The notes: generated by a model not told the origin, from the sequence alone. 64,000 bases of DNA from an uncultured Lachnospiraceae bacterium (GCA_910578175.1 CAJTPF010000002.1:1-64000), one strand, 5' to 3'. Shown: positions 16,888-26,926, numbered from the stretch's first letter. Translations and numbers: made by a program.

Positions 16888-18159
16888 ATGTCCAGAAATC
16901 AATTAACCCCGAAACAGCAGCGAATTTTAAAAAAGCGCAAAAAGAAAAGGACCAAAATGGTTTTTCTGATCATAGAACTGCTTATCGTATTGATCGCAGT
17001 AATAGGACTGGCACTGTATCTGATGCCGAATTCAAAATCATATGTTACCAAGGTATTCATGAAATGTCCTGCCGGTCAAAAAATATTACGGAATATTTAT
17101 AAGGATGATTATGAAGATAATGTAATGGACAAGACCGTTGATGTGGAAAAGATCGATAAAGTGGATCTTGGAGACGGATATACCAATATCGCTTTCTTTG
17201 GTATCGACCCGAGAGACGGAGAGTTTGATAGTCAGACCCATACCGACTCCATAATCATTATCAGCATTAATAATAAAACCTATGATATAAACATGATTTC
17301 TTTATATCGTGATACATTACTGAGAGTTGTAGATGCCGATGGTGATGTATCCTATGAAAAAGCCAATTCCGCATTCTTTAAAAACGGAGTGGAAGGCGCA
17401 TTAAGCATGATCAACAATAACCTGGATCTGGATATCACCGAATACGCCCTGGTTAATTTTAAAGGTCTCGCCACCGTGATTGACGCTCTGGGCGGTATCG
17501 ATGCAACTATCTCGGAAGAAGAACGGGAACTGATCAACGGTTATCTCATAGAAACAAGAGAAGTGACCGGAATGGATTCACCAGATGTAACCGAAAGCGG
17601 TTTCGTACATTTAAACGGTCTTCAGTCCACTGCGTACTGCCGTATCCGTTACACAGAATTTGTCTGCGAAGACGGAACCATTCTTCGGGACGATTATGGC
17701 CGTACCGCCAGACAGCGTTACGTATTAAATAAGATCTTAATCCATGCAAAAAATGCCGGATTGTCCGAAATCCTCAAGTGTGCGGACGAAGTAATAAAGA
17801 AAAATAATATCAACGGTGAAAAAATACTGGCTACTAATATGACCTGGGACAGAATTGAAGATCTGCTGACCGTTGCACTGGACTGCAATCTGAAAGGTAC
17901 CGTAGGCTTCCCGTTTGATAACCATACTCCGGAGCGTGGAGAACCATACTACGGCTATGTGGTTCCATGCGGATTATCACAGAATGTTGTACGATTACAT
18001 GAATATATGTTTGGAACCGTGAATTATCAGCCAACCCCGATGATACAGAAGATCAATGATTTCCTGATCGACGAAACAGGGGTTGAAGAACCGGAAACAA
18101 CCGCTCCCCAGACCCAGACAGAAAACGGATCAAAGACCGATTCCGATACTAATAATTAA
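16888..18159 (+). CDS. LytR-CpsA-Psr (LCP) family glycopolymer transferase
   Basis: 423 residues from the ATG at 16888 (GGAGG five bases upstream; an earlier in-frame ATG at 16876 lacks one). A very basic cytoplasmic start (KQQRILKKRKKKR) precedes one helix (about 25-47). The LCP domain follows: NIAFFGIDPRDG near 107, DSIIIISIN near 128, MISLYRDTLL near 143 with the conserved arginine, YEKANSAF near 163, and a YCRIRYTE segment near 255. LCP enzymes attach undecaprenyl-linked teichoic or capsular polymers to peptidoglycan at the outer face of the membrane. The tail is Thr/Gln-rich. PLD follows after 16 bases. Confidence 0.94.
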   Translation: MSRNQLTPKQQRILKKRKKKRTKMVFLIIELLIVLIAVIGLALYLMPNSKSYVTKVFMKCPAGQKILRNIYKDDYEDNVMDKTVDVEKIDKVDLGDGYTNIAFFGIDPRDGEFDSQTHTDSIIIISINNKTYDINMISLYRDTLLRVVDADGDVSYEKANSAFFKNGVEGALSMINNNLDLDITEYALVNFKGLATVIDALGGIDATISEEERELINGYLIETREVTGMDSPDVTESGFVHLNGLQSTAYCRIRYTEFVCEDGTILRDDYGRTARQRYVLNKILIHAKNAGLSEILKCADEVIKKNNINGEKILATNMTWDRIEDLLTVALDCNLKGTVGFPFDNHTPERGEPYYGYVVPCGLSQNVVRLHEYMFGTVNYQPTPMIQKINDFLIDETGVEEPETTAPQTQTENGSKTDSDTNN

Positions 18160-18175
18160 ATATGAAGTGTTAAAT

Positions 18176-19645
18176 ATGTCAAAACAAAAACTATTAAAAT
18201 ATTTTAAACGAACAATCAAAATATTACTATTTATCATATTAGGATGCTCCCTTTATATCATAATGGGAGCATTACTTCCTTATGCTTACCATAAAAACGT
18301 CAGTCAGGATTTTATAAACCGGTTTGACATTCATAATTTTTATGATTTTGAAGGAATCTCCGTGGATCGGGCAGGATTGCTGGAAGACCCGGACGAAGCT
18401 TTTGTGGAACGGCTGCGGATCCTGTCCCGTGCAAAAGAACGGATCGTCATATCTTCTTTTGCTTTTAAAAACGATTCCTGCTGCATGAAACTGTTCTCCG
18501 TCATCTTAAACGCTGCCGATAACGGCGTGCAGGTTCAGATTCTGGCAGACGGAAGCACCGGATTTCTGGATATGCAGGATTCCATGCTTTATAAAACCCT
18601 GTCCGCTCATAAGAATATTCAGATTAAAATATATAATCCCATTAATCTGATCACTCCCTGGACGTTAAATGCCCGTATGCATGATAAATATATTCTGGTG
18701 GACGATACTTATCTTATTCTTGGCGGCAGAAATACGTCCAACTATTTTCTCGGAAGGACGAATCTGAATAATTTAAGTTATGACCGTGATGTTCTGGTTT
18801 ATAATACGGATGCCCACGGTCCCCGTGGAACGGACAGCGTTATCCACCAGGTCTATGATTATTTTGATTCGGTCTGGAACTACAAATATTCCAAAACATT
18901 TGATCCGGAGATATCCTCCAAAAACAGAGGCCGGTATGAGCAAATGCTGGAAACCCTGAAGCAGACCTATGACGAATTACTGAAAGAATCACCCGATATC
19001 TTTGACGAAGATTCCTATGATCATGTGGAACACACGGTAGGCACCAATAAAATCACCCTGATATCCAATCCCATTGAGGCAGAAAACAAAGAACCGCTTC
19101 TTTGGTATCAGCTCAGCGAATTGATGAAATCCGCTGAATACCGGGTATATATTCATACCCCTTACGCAGTTCCCAGCCACGCCATGTATGAAACACTGAA
19201 ACAGTTATCCGTTAATCTGGAAGAATATGATATTCTGTTGAATTCCGTAGCGGTAGGCGATAATTTCATGGCCTCTTCCGACTACTACTCTGCAAAATAT
19301 GATTTGCTGGATACCGGAATTACCATCCATGAATATCAGGGCGATTACTCCATGCATGGAAAAACCGTGCTGATCGACGATAACATCAGTATCATAGGCT
19401 CCTATAACCTGGATATGAGAAGCACATATATGGATACCGAAACCATGCTGGTCATTCATAGCGAACGTTTTAACGAAATCGTAACAAAGGCCGTTAATGA
19501 GCTGGAACAGGACTCTCTGGTCCTGGCCGAAGACGGAACCTATATTCCAAACGAAAATACGGAAGCAGCTCCGATAAGCAAAAATAAAAAACGGCTGTTT
19601 AAGATTACCACAAAGGTATTCCGTCTGATCCGGAATATGTTATAA
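18176..19645 (+). CDS. Phospholipase D / cardiolipin synthase-like membrane protein
   Basis: 489 residues from the ATG at 18176, which lies just beyond the LCP stop. One N-terminal helix (about 14-36) is followed by two PLD half-sites: HDKYILVDDTYLILGG near 175 and HGKTVLIDDNISIIGS near 390, each with the HxK(x4)D signature. The family includes cardiolipin synthases and other phosphatidyl transferases. Typical ClsA enzymes have two N-terminal helices; this one shows a single helix, so the substrate is uncertain. It is in an operon with the LCP gene and ends at a strong terminator. Confidence 0.88.
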   Translation: MSKQKLLKYFKRTIKILLFIILGCSLYIIMGALLPYAYHKNVSQDFINRFDIHNFYDFEGISVDRAGLLEDPDEAFVERLRILSRAKERIVISSFAFKNDSCCMKLFSVILNAADNGVQVQILADGSTGFLDMQDSMLYKTLSAHKNIQIKIYNPINLITPWTLNARMHDKYILVDDTYLILGGRNTSNYFLGRTNLNNLSYDRDVLVYNTDAHGPRGTDSVIHQVYDYFDSVWNYKYSKTFDPEISSKNRGRYEQMLETLKQTYDELLKESPDIFDEDSYDHVEHTVGTNKITLISNPIEAENKEPLLWYQLSELMKSAEYRVYIHTPYAVPSHAMYETLKQLSVNLEEYDILLNSVAVGDNFMASSDYYSAKYDLLDTGITIHEYQGDYSMHGKTVLIDDNISIIGSYNLDMRSTYMDTETMLVIHSERFNEIVTKAVNELEQDSLVLAEDGTYIPNENTEAAPISKNKKRLFKITTKVFRLIRNML

Positions 19646-19655
19646 CATAATAAAA

Positions 19656-19695
19656 CAGTGCCGCAGACTTACGATATTAAAAGTCTGCGGCACTG
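19656..19695 (+). terminator. Hairpin terminator after the LCP-PLD operon
   Basis: CAGTGCCGCAGACTT and its exact complement flank a 10-base loop, 11 bases after the PLD stop. The stem is long and GC-rich. The following T-run is poor (TGCTTCC), but position and strength fit a terminator. Confidence 0.7.
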
Positions 19696-19744
19696 TGCTT
19701 CCATGTTTCTGTCATCACCGCCCGTTGTACCGGTTATGGGATCA

Positions 19745-19828
19745 TCACAGACATAACCGGTTAATGATTACGATCATTACCACTGCCAGCAGCGCTGCCC
19801 CTAAAATAAAACCTAAAACTTTTTTCAA
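19745..19828 (-). CDS. 27-residue single-helix membrane peptide
   Basis: Read on the minus strand from a TTG at 19828, the peptide starts MKKVLGFILGAALLAVV and ends INRLCL before a TGA. It is two lysines plus one uninterrupted hydrophobic helix. AGGAGGAG lies about 10 bases before the TTG. It follows mfd by 44 bases and is backed by a 10-bp inverted repeat (ACCGGTTATG, 19729-19738 with 19752-19761). Nothing indicates its function. The good ribosome site and compact hydrophobic design favour a real small protein over chance. Confidence 0.5.
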   Translation of the reverse strand: MKKVLGFILGAALLAVVMIVIINRLCL

Positions 19829-19872
19829 CTTATTAAAACTCCTCCTGCTTTCTTCCCAAATCTGTCAAACGT

Positions 19873-22800
19873 CTACATCGCCAGACTGCTTATATCTCCA
19901 ATTATATCCAAAATGATCTGTTTATATTCTTTCATATCATTTGTGGTTTTATCCATCGTATACATAAAATGTGGTGCAGAATCCGTGACAAATTTCAGCC
20001 TGCCCTGATACCGGTCGATGATGGCCTGTATGCCCGCCACATCGATCTTTGCTTCCCGGTACATGACAAATTTCAGCTGTGTGCCGATATTGCTGATTTC
20101 CGTTATCCATGCTTTGTGGGCCAGCGCCTTGATAAGAGCGATCGTCAACAGATTTTCCACGTTCTTCGGCAGCTCGCCGAACCGGTCCATAAGCTCATCC
20201 TGCATATCTCTGTACTCCTCTTCCGATTCAATACTGGCAATCTGTTTATATACATTTAATTTCTGGAATTCATTCCTGATATACTGTGGCGGAATAAAGG
20301 CGTCGATACTGATGTCAATCTTTGTTTCAAAACTGTCCATGACTTCCAAGCCTTTTTCCTCTGCCACCGCCTCATTTAACAGCTTACAGTACAGCTCATA
20401 TCCTACCGCTTCCATATGTCCGTGCTGTCTGGCACCCAAGATATTGCCTGCCCCCCGGATTTCCAGATCCTTCATGGCGATCTTGATACCGCTGCCCAGT
20501 TCGGTAAACTCCCGGATCGCCTGAAGTCTTTTTTCCGCTACTTCTTTCAGCAGCTTATCTCTTTTATACATCAGAAAAGCATAAGAGGTCCGGTTGGAAC
20601 GTCCAACCCTTCCCCGGAGCTGATAGAGCTGGGACAGTCCGAAATTATCCGCATCATGGATAATGATGGTGTTGACATTGGAAATATCCAGTCCTGTTTC
20701 AATGATCGTGGTGGAAACCAGAACGTCGATCTCCCCTTCTATAAAATCATACATGATCTGCTCCAGTTTCCGCTCGCTCATCTGTCCATGGGCAAACACC
20801 ACATTGGCATCCGGTACCAGCTTCGCTATGCCTGCCGCAATCTCATCAATGTTATTGACCCGGTTATAAACATAGTACACCTGGCCTCCCCGGATCAGTT
20901 CCCGGTTAATGGCTTCCCGCACCATTTCATCATCATATTCCATCACGTATGTCTGAATCGGCAGGCGGTCTACCGGCGGCTCTTCCAGAACACTCATATC
21001 CCGGATTCCCACCAGACTCATATGAAGGGTACGGGGTATCGGCGTTGCAGACAACGTAAGAACATCTACATTCTGTTTCAGCGTCTTGATCTTCTCTTTA
21101 TGTGTCACTCCAAACCGCTGCTCTTCATCCACTACCAGCAGTCCCAGATCCTTAAACTTCACATCTTTGGACAAAACTTTATGGGTTCCTATTACAATGT
21201 CCACTTCTCCGGTCTTCAGTCCCTCAATGGTCATCTTTGCCCCTGCCGCCGTACGAAATCTGGAAAGCAGGTCGATACGTATCGGATAGTCTTTCATTCT
21301 CTGGGTAAACGTATTGTAATGCTGCTGGGCCAGAATCGTGGTAGGAACCAGTACGACCACCTGTTTCCCATCCTGCACCGCTTTAAAAGCACCGCGGATG
21401 GCAATCTCCGTCTTGCCGTATCCCACATCGCCGCAGATCAAACGGTCCATGATCTTATCACTTTCCATATCCTTTTTCATGGCTTCAATGGCAGTAAGCT
21501 GATCCATGGTCTCCTCATAAGGAAAAATCTCTTCAAATTCTTTCTGCCATACATTATCCTGATTAAACCGGAAACCTTTCTGACTCTGCCTGGCCGAATA
21601 AAGGGCCACCAGGTCCCTGGCAATGTCCTTTACCGCTGTCCTGACTTTGGATTTTGTGCGGCTCCACTCCTGGGTTCCCAATTTGTTTATCTTTGGTATT
21701 TTAACGGCATCGGAACCTGCATATTTCTGAATCAGATCCAGTCCGGTAGCCAGAATATAGAGATTACTGTTATCCGCATACTCGATTTTAATATAGTCTT
21801 TCGCAACTTTATCGACTTCTATTTTTTCGATTCCCCGGTATATTCCAAGTCCGTGGTTTTCATGTACTACATAGTCGCCGATATTTAATTCCGAAAAACT
21901 CTGGATCTTTTTTCCGGTATACTGCTTCTTTGCACGTCTCTTTTTTGCTTTCTCTCTTCCAAAAATATCGGTCTGGGTTATCACTACAAATTTCAGAAGC
22001 GGATATTCAAATCCCTTATGAAGGTTGCCGTAAGAAACCATGATTTCCCTGGACTTTAAAATCCGGTCCGGATTTTCCGAATAGAAAGCTTCAATATCAT
22101 AATCCCTGAGATTTTCCGCCAGCCGTTCCGCCCTGGTTCTGGAAGTGGTCAGTATCAATATTCTGTATCCCTTTTTCTTATATTGTTTCAGGTCTTTCAC
22201 CAGCAGATCAAACTGACTGTTATATGAAATGATATTTTTTGCTTCTATATGATAAGCCTCAGAAATTCCGATGCCTTTCACCTTCTGTTCCAATGCGGTA
22301 AATACTACCATCTGTCTGCGTGACATCAGGGCAAGTATCTGGGAATAGGTTTTCATCACATCTACCTGTCCGGCCAGCAGGTATCCTTTCTCCAGACGGT
22401 TTATCATGCTTTCCCGGAATTCTTTTTCGACCGCGCTGCTTCTTTCCTCCAGTCTTGCCGGTTCGTCCAGCAGAAAAATGGTATCTTCCCGTTCCAGATA
22501 TTCGATCAGTGAGGAGGACTCTTCATAAAAATAATTGATAAAACTGTCCACTGATACATTGGTGTTACCCATCTTCAACTGTTCCGTAAAATCATTGATC
22601 ACGGTTTTAATTCTGTGTGCCTCTTCAGTCTTCATCTCTTTCCTGAATTTCTGCTCAGTTTCGGTCATTTCCTGATGAATCTTTTTCAGTCCCGCAGCGA
22701 TCTGCTCCTGACTCAGTATATATTCCGTCGCCGGATAAACGGAAATCTCTTCCAGCATGGTAACGGAACGCTGGCTTTCCGCATCAAAATATTTAATAGA

Positions 22801-23406
22801 ATCAATTTCTTCGTCCCATAAGTCTATCCGGATCGGACTTTCTTCACTTAACGGAAATATATCAATGATACCGCCGCGGATGGCAAACTGTCCCGATCGT
22901 TCCACCTGACCTACTCTTTCATAACACATACTGATCAGTTCTTTCTGCAGCTTATTCAGATTTACCATATCTCCGCAATGAAACGTAAGTACATTTTCCT
23001 TAATCTGACGAATGGGTATCAGTTTATCCATCAGTCCGTCTACAGTGGTCACTATGACCGCCTTCTGTCCTTCCACCAGTCTGCGGATGGTATTCAGACG
23101 TTCCCGGATCGTCAGGGTTCCATGAATATCCGCATTGTAAAAGATAAAGTCTTTTGCAGGATAATATGAAACATCCTTTGTGTACAGCAAGAAATCCTCA
23201 TAAATTTCCCTGGCCCGTTTTTCACTATGGGTCACCACCACACTGCAGGAATATTCTTTTGCAATGGCGCTCATGAAATTTACCTGCTGGGAATCCAGAC
23301 ATCCGGTAATCTGAAAGGCTTTCTGCTTTTTATCATCTTTTTTCAACTGTTCCATCAGAAGATTATATTCATTACAATCCTGCAATGGTTCTTCAAAAGT
23401 CTTCAC
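19873..23406 (-). CDS. mfd: Transcription-repair coupling factor Mfd
   Basis: 1177 residues, full family length. It removes RNA polymerase stalled at lesions and recruits UvrA. From the N-terminus come the UvrB-like region, the RNA-polymerase-interacting domain near 520-580 (NIGDYVVHENHGLGIYRGIE), the RecG-like motor with GDVGYGKTEIAIRG (Walker A, near 675), VVDEEQRFG (motif II), TATPIPRT, and QLRGRVGRS (motif VI, near 950), then the C-terminal TRCF domain. The start is a GTG at 23406 with GGAGG six bases upstream. It follows pth by 46 bases, the usual pth-mfd order of Firmicutes. Confidence 0.98.
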   Translation of the reverse strand: MKTFEEPLQDCNEYNLLMEQLKKDDKKQKAFQITGCLDSQQVNFMSAIAKEYSCSVVVTHSEKRAREIYEDFLLYTKDVSYYPAKDFIFYNADIHGTLTIRERLNTIRRLVEGQKAVIVTTVDGLMDKLIPIRQIKENVLTFHCGDMVNLNKLQKELISMCYERVGQVERSGQFAIRGGIIDIFPLSEESPIRIDLWDEEIDSIKYFDAESQRSVTMLEEISVYPATEYILSQEQIAAGLKKIHQEMTETEQKFRKEMKTEEAHRIKTVINDFTEQLKMGNTNVSVDSFINYFYEESSSLIEYLEREDTIFLLDEPARLEERSSAVEKEFRESMINRLEKGYLLAGQVDVMKTYSQILALMSRRQMVVFTALEQKVKGIGISEAYHIEAKNIISYNSQFDLLVKDLKQYKKKGYRILILTTSRTRAERLAENLRDYDIEAFYSENPDRILKSREIMVSYGNLHKGFEYPLLKFVVITQTDIFGREKAKKRRAKKQYTGKKIQSFSELNIGDYVVHENHGLGIYRGIEKIEVDKVAKDYIKIEYADNSNLYILATGLDLIQKYAGSDAVKIPKINKLGTQEWSRTKSKVRTAVKDIARDLVALYSARQSQKGFRFNQDNVWQKEFEEIFPYEETMDQLTAIEAMKKDMESDKIMDRLICGDVGYGKTEIAIRGAFKAVQDGKQVVVLVPTTILAQQHYNTFTQRMKDYPIRIDLLSRFRTAAGAKMTIEGLKTGEVDIVIGTHKVLSKDVKFKDLGLLVVDEEQRFGVTHKEKIKTLKQNVDVLTLSATPIPRTLHMSLVGIRDMSVLEEPPVDRLPIQTYVMEYDDEMVREAINRELIRGGQVYYVYNRVNNIDEIAAGIAKLVPDANVVFAHGQMSERKLEQIMYDFIEGEIDVLVSTTIIETGLDISNVNTIIIHDADNFGLSQLYQLRGRVGRSNRTSYAFLMYKRDKLLKEVAEKRLQAIREFTELGSGIKIAMKDLEIRGAGNILGARQHGHMEAVGYELYCKLLNEAVAEEKGLEVMDSFETKIDISIDAFIPPQYIRNEFQKLNVYKQIASIESEEEYRDMQDELMDRFGELPKNVENLLTIALIKALAHKAWITEISNIGTQLKFVMYREAKIDVAGIQAIIDRYQGRLKFVTDSAPHFMYTMDKTTNDMKEYKQIILDIIGDISSLAM

Positions 23407-23452
23407 ATTATTCCTCCATTCCGGGAAATCAAATTATACGTTTATTTCCAAT

Positions 23453-24016
23453 CTAAGAATTATACCGGTTCATGGCCGCGGCTATATCCTGCCCTAACAT
23501 CAGATTTAAAGCAGAACTGGCATTTTTTAAGGAACTCTCTACATCCACGCGCTTCTCCGCAGGAAATCTTCCCAACACATAATCTGCCAGATCCATATGT
23601 TCCGGCTTTCCTCCGATTCCTATACGAATCCTTTTAAATTTCTCCGTTCCTAAATGAGCAATTATACTTTTTATTCCGTTATGTCCCCCGGCGCTTCCTT
23701 TGGCCCGGATTCTCAGCCGCCCCTCAGACAGACTGATATCGTCATAGATTATGATAACCTCATTTTCTACATCCGCCTTATAAAAATCCACAGCGGCCCG
23801 CAATGCTTCCCCGCTGTTATTCATAAATGTCTGGGGTTTCATCAGCAATACTTTTTCCCCGGCAATGATCCCCTTTCCGCATAAAGCTCTGTGCTTTAAT
23901 ACATCTACCGATATTCCGTTCTCTTCCGCTATTTTATCTATTGCATCAAATCCCACATTATGTCTGGTTCCATGATATTTTGATGTAGGATTCCCCAATC
24001 CGGCTATTATATACAT
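23453..24016 (-). CDS. pth: Peptidyl-tRNA hydrolase
   Basis: About 187 residues. It hydrolyses peptidyl-tRNA released from stalled ribosomes. Landmarks are MYIIAGLGNPTSKYHGTRHN at the start (catalytic histidine in TRHN), LLMKPQTFMNNSGEA near 60, and the IIYDDISL aspartate near 93, followed by GSAGGHNGIKSI. I place the start at the internal ATG (24016), where the conserved family sequence begins. An ATG four codons earlier at 24028 sits almost directly on an AAAGGA and is less likely. Confidence 0.96.
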   Translation of the reverse strand: MYIIAGLGNPTSKYHGTRHNVGFDAIDKIAEENGISVDVLKHRALCGKGIIAGEKVLLMKPQTFMNNSGEALRAAVDFYKADVENEVIIIYDDISLSEGRLRIRAKGSAGGHNGIKSIIAHLGTEKFKRIRIGIGGKPEHMDLADYVLGRFPAEKRVDVESSLKNASSALNLMLGQDIAAAMNRYNS

Positions 24017-24092
24017 TTTAATATCCATGTCCTTTCTTCACTAACTGCTCCGTGTCATTCCTTCCATTTTCAGGGAAGTTACATTATAGCAC

Positions 24093-24128
24093 AAAAAACA
24101 GGTTAACTCAATTGTCAACCTGTTTTTT
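24093..24128 (-). terminator. Intrinsic terminator after spoVG
   Basis: AAAAAACAGGTT (24093-24104) pairs with AACCTGTTTTTT (24117-24128), and the loop can pair further. On the minus strand the hairpin ends in a T-run. It lies 28 bases behind spoVG and separates it from pth-mfd. Confidence 0.85.
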
Positions 24129-24156
24129 GATAAATCCTGATCTTTAAAATCCTGAT

Positions 24157-24432
24157 TTATTCCTGTTCCGTTTCCTCTTTAAGTGCTGCCTCATATCTTT
24201 CAATGATCAGTTTCTGAAGCATTTCTCTTGTCTCTGAATTGATCGGATGCGCAATATCCCGGTATTCCCCGTCTGAGGCCTTCCTGCTCGGCATGGCTAT
24301 AAACGGTCCGTTATCACCGTCAATTACTTTAATGTCGTGTATTACAAATACTCCGTCAATCGTAATCGATACCACAGCCTTCATTTTACTTTCTTTTGTA
24401 ACTTTTCTGACACGTATATCTGTAATTTGCAT
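24157..24432 (-). CDS. spoVG: SpoVG, RNA-binding regulator
   Basis: 91 residues from the ATG at 24432, which has GGGGACC eight bases upstream; an upstream in-frame start lacks one. The sequence MQITDIRVRKVTKESKMKAV, then VIHDIKVIDG, FIAMPSRK and DIAHPINSETRE is the SpoVG family signature. SpoVG proteins are small RNA/DNA-binding regulators that affect sporulation, septation and surface genes. It follows glgD by 41 bases with no terminator between, so it may be co-transcribed with glgCD. Confidence 0.96.
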   Translation of the reverse strand: MQITDIRVRKVTKESKMKAVVSITIDGVFVIHDIKVIDGDNGPFIAMPSRKASDGEYRDIAHPINSETREMLQKLIIERYEAALKEETEQE

Positions 24433-24473
24433 TTTCAGGTCCCCTTCCCTATACAATTTTAATTCACGTCCGT

Positions 24474-25595
24474 CTACAGACTATAGCGCTCACCTTTTTC
24501 CACGACTATCTTTATCTCGCCGTTATTGCCGATATAAGTGGTATTGGCACGAATCGTATCGCGGCTTTCAACGATACAATTTTCAATATATGTGTTATCT
24601 CCAATATATACGTTATTTAAAATGATAGAATTTTTAATGGTACAGTTATTACCTATATAGGCTTTTTTAAACAATACGGAATTCTCCACCACGCCATTAA
24701 TGATACAGCCGCTGCTGATCAGACTGTTCTTAACCACTGCTCCCGGATTATATTTCGCCGGCGGCAGATCGTCCACTTTCGAATAGATATCCGGATACTG
24801 TTTAAAAAAGTAATCCCTGACGCTGAGCTTCAGGAAGTCCATGTTTGTTTTATAGTAGGACTCTACGGTGGCAATATTGCTCCAGTAGGTATTGATCTTA
24901 TATCCATAAATTCGTTTTACATTCTTGTACCGCACCAGGATATCGGTAACAAAATCATACCGGTCTTCTGCAGCACATTTTTCTATTAATTCTATCAGCA
25001 GGCGTCTGCGTATGACATATACACCTGTGGATACCGTATTGGATGTGCATACCAGCGGCTTCTCTTCAAATTCCGTAATACGGCTTTCCTCGTTCATCTT
25101 CACACATCCAAAGCGCGATACGTCGGTGCCTTCCGGAAAATCCTTGCATACTACGGTTATATCCGCCTTTTTCGCAATGTGATATTCCAATACTTTATTA
25201 TAATCCAGCTTATACACTCCGTCGCCGGATGCGATCACCACATACGGTTCGTGGCTGTTCTTCAGAAAACTGATATTCTGATAGATGGCATCAGCGGTAC
25301 CCTGATACCAGAATCCGTTTTCAGCGGTGATCGAAGGCGTAAATACAAACAGGCCTCCCTGTTTTCTTCCGAAATCCCACCATTTTGAAGAACTCAGATG
25401 TTCATTTAATGACAATGCATTATATTGTGTAAGCACGGCTACCTTCTGAATATGGGAATTTGACATATTACTCAGTGCAAAATCAATACTTCTGTAGCTG
25501 CCTGCAATGGGCATGGCTGAAATGGCGCGCTTGTACGAAAGCTCTCTCATCTTGTTATTGTTTCCGCCAGCCAGTATAATTCCTATTGCTCTCAT
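24474..25595 (-). CDS. glgD: GlgD, regulatory subunit of glucose-1-phosphate adenylyltransferase
   Basis: 373 residues: a nucleotidyltransferase fold followed by a left-handed beta-helix C-terminus with hexapeptide-like repeats (NNCTIKNSIILNNVYIGDN). The N-terminal catalytic loop reads ILAGGNNNKMRELSYKRA, in contrast to GGQGSRLGVLTSKVAKPAV in the neighbouring GlgC. The conserved glycine-arginine-leucine part is lost, which marks GlgD as the non-catalytic partner that activates GlgC in Firmicutes. Its ATG overlaps the glgC stop by four bases (ATGA), so the subunits are translated together. Confidence 0.95.
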   Translation of the reverse strand: MRAIGIILAGGNNNKMRELSYKRAISAMPIAGSYRSIDFALSNMSNSHIQKVAVLTQYNALSLNEHLSSSKWWDFGRKQGGLFVFTPSITAENGFWYQGTADAIYQNISFLKNSHEPYVVIASGDGVYKLDYNKVLEYHIAKKADITVVCKDFPEGTDVSRFGCVKMNEESRITEFEEKPLVCTSNTVSTGVYVIRRRLLIELIEKCAAEDRYDFVTDILVRYKNVKRIYGYKINTYWSNIATVESYYKTNMDFLKLSVRDYFFKQYPDIYSKVDDLPPAKYNPGAVVKNSLISSGCIINGVVENSVLFKKAYIGNNCTIKNSIILNNVYIGDNTYIENCIVESRDTIRANTTYIGNNGEIKIVVEKGERYSL

Positions 25596-26866
25596 TTGAC
25601 GTCACCTGCCTTAATTATAAATTCGCCGCTTCCCAGAACTCCGTTCGGATAATCCTCGGCAACCGTTATACCGGATATGGCGGTATTTTTTCCGACCTTC
25701 ACATGGTTCGGTACTACTGAGTTTTCACCTATCGTCACCAGACCGCTGTTATAAATCTTTGGTTCCAGCTTGCTCAGCTCTTCATTGCCGATGCCCAGTT
25801 CCACATCAAATCCGATATTGGCATTTTCAGCTATTATGGCTTTATTTACTTTCGTTCCTTTACCGATACTGGTATTCTGCATGATGATGGAATCCCGTAC
25901 CACAGCTCCCTCTTCGATCGTAACGCCGGCACCGATCACGGAATTATAAACTTCTCCATATATACTTGTACCTTCACTGACAATGCTTCTTTCCACTTTT
26001 GCATATTCTGAAATATACTGCGGCGGCAATGTATCACTCTTGGTATATATTCTCCAGAATTCTTCATAGAGATTAAACACCGGGATGATATTGATCAATT
26101 CCATATTCGCTTCCCAATAGGAGGACAATGTTCCTACATCTTTCCAGTATCCGTTATATTCGTAGGCAAACATACGGTCTCCTTTTTCAAAACAGTATGG
26201 AATGATATGTTTTCCAAAATCGCAGTTGCTTTGTTCCGACTTTGTTATCAATGCTTCCTTCAAAATTTTCCAGCTGAAGATATAAATGCCCATGGAAGCC
26301 AGATTGCCTCTTGGCTGCTCCGGCTTTTCTTCAAATTCCGTTATCTTGTTATCATCATCCGTCAAAACTATGCCGAACCGGCTTGCTTCTTCATATGGTA
26401 CAGGCATGGCCGCAATCGTAACGTCTGCCTGATTTGCTTTATGATAATCCAGCATAACCTCATAATCCATCTTATAAATATGGTCTCCCGACAAAATAAG
26501 CACATAATCCGGATTGTAAGAATCTATATAATCTAAATTCTGATAGATCGCATTTGCGGTTCCGGTATACCATTCGCTGTTTCCACTTTTCTCATATGGT
26601 GGTAAAACCGTAACGCCGCCGATATTTCTATCCAAATCCCATGGTATGCCGATACCGATATGTGCATTTAACCGTAACGGCTGATACTGTGTAAGCACTC
26701 CTACCGTATCGATACCCGAATTAATACAGTTGCTCAACGGGAAATCAATGATTCTATACTTTCCACCAAAAGCTACCGCCGGTTTTGCTACTTTTGATGT
26801 AAGCACTCCCAATCTGCTACCCTGTCCACCTGCCAGTAACATGGCAATCATTTCTTTCTTAATCAC
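25592..26866 (-). CDS. glgC: Glucose-1-phosphate adenylyltransferase, catalytic subunit GlgC
   Basis: 424 residues. It makes ADP-glucose from ATP and glucose-1-phosphate, the committed step of glycogen synthesis. Motifs are LLAGGQGSRLGVLTSKVAKP at the N-terminus, DFPLSNCINSGI, YTGTANAIYQN, LSGDHIYKMDY (catalytic aspartate), FEEKP, and a beta-helix C-terminus. I choose the GTG at 26866, giving MIKKEMIAMLLAGG, because GAGG stands eight bases before it; another GTG three codons earlier is less well placed. No glycogen synthase or branching enzyme is in the window. Confidence 0.96.
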   Translation of the reverse strand: MIKKEMIAMLLAGGQGSRLGVLTSKVAKPAVAFGGKYRIIDFPLSNCINSGIDTVGVLTQYQPLRLNAHIGIGIPWDLDRNIGGVTVLPPYEKSGNSEWYTGTANAIYQNLDYIDSYNPDYVLILSGDHIYKMDYEVMLDYHKANQADVTIAAMPVPYEEASRFGIVLTDDDNKITEFEEKPEQPRGNLASMGIYIFSWKILKEALITKSEQSNCDFGKHIIPYCFEKGDRMFAYEYNGYWKDVGTLSSYWEANMELINIIPVFNLYEEFWRIYTKSDTLPPQYISEYAKVERSIVSEGTSIYGEVYNSVIGAGVTIEEGAVVRDSIIMQNTSIGKGTKVNKAIIAENANIGFDVELGIGNEELSKLEPKIYNSGLVTIGENSVVPNHVKVGKNTAISGITVAEDYPNGVLGSGEFIIKAGDVK

Positions 26867-26897
26867 GTCAATCACCTCGCTGTTGTTTTATGCAAAT

Positions 26898-26926
26898 ATT
26901 ATAACATATAAACCAATTTTATTGAA
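26898..26926 (-). promoter_or_regulatory. Candidate promoter of glgC-glgD
   Basis: Minus strand: TTCAAT (26926-26921), 17 bases, TATAAT (26903-26898). The -10 is perfect and the -35 moderate. The leader is about 25 bases. Confidence 0.55.
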
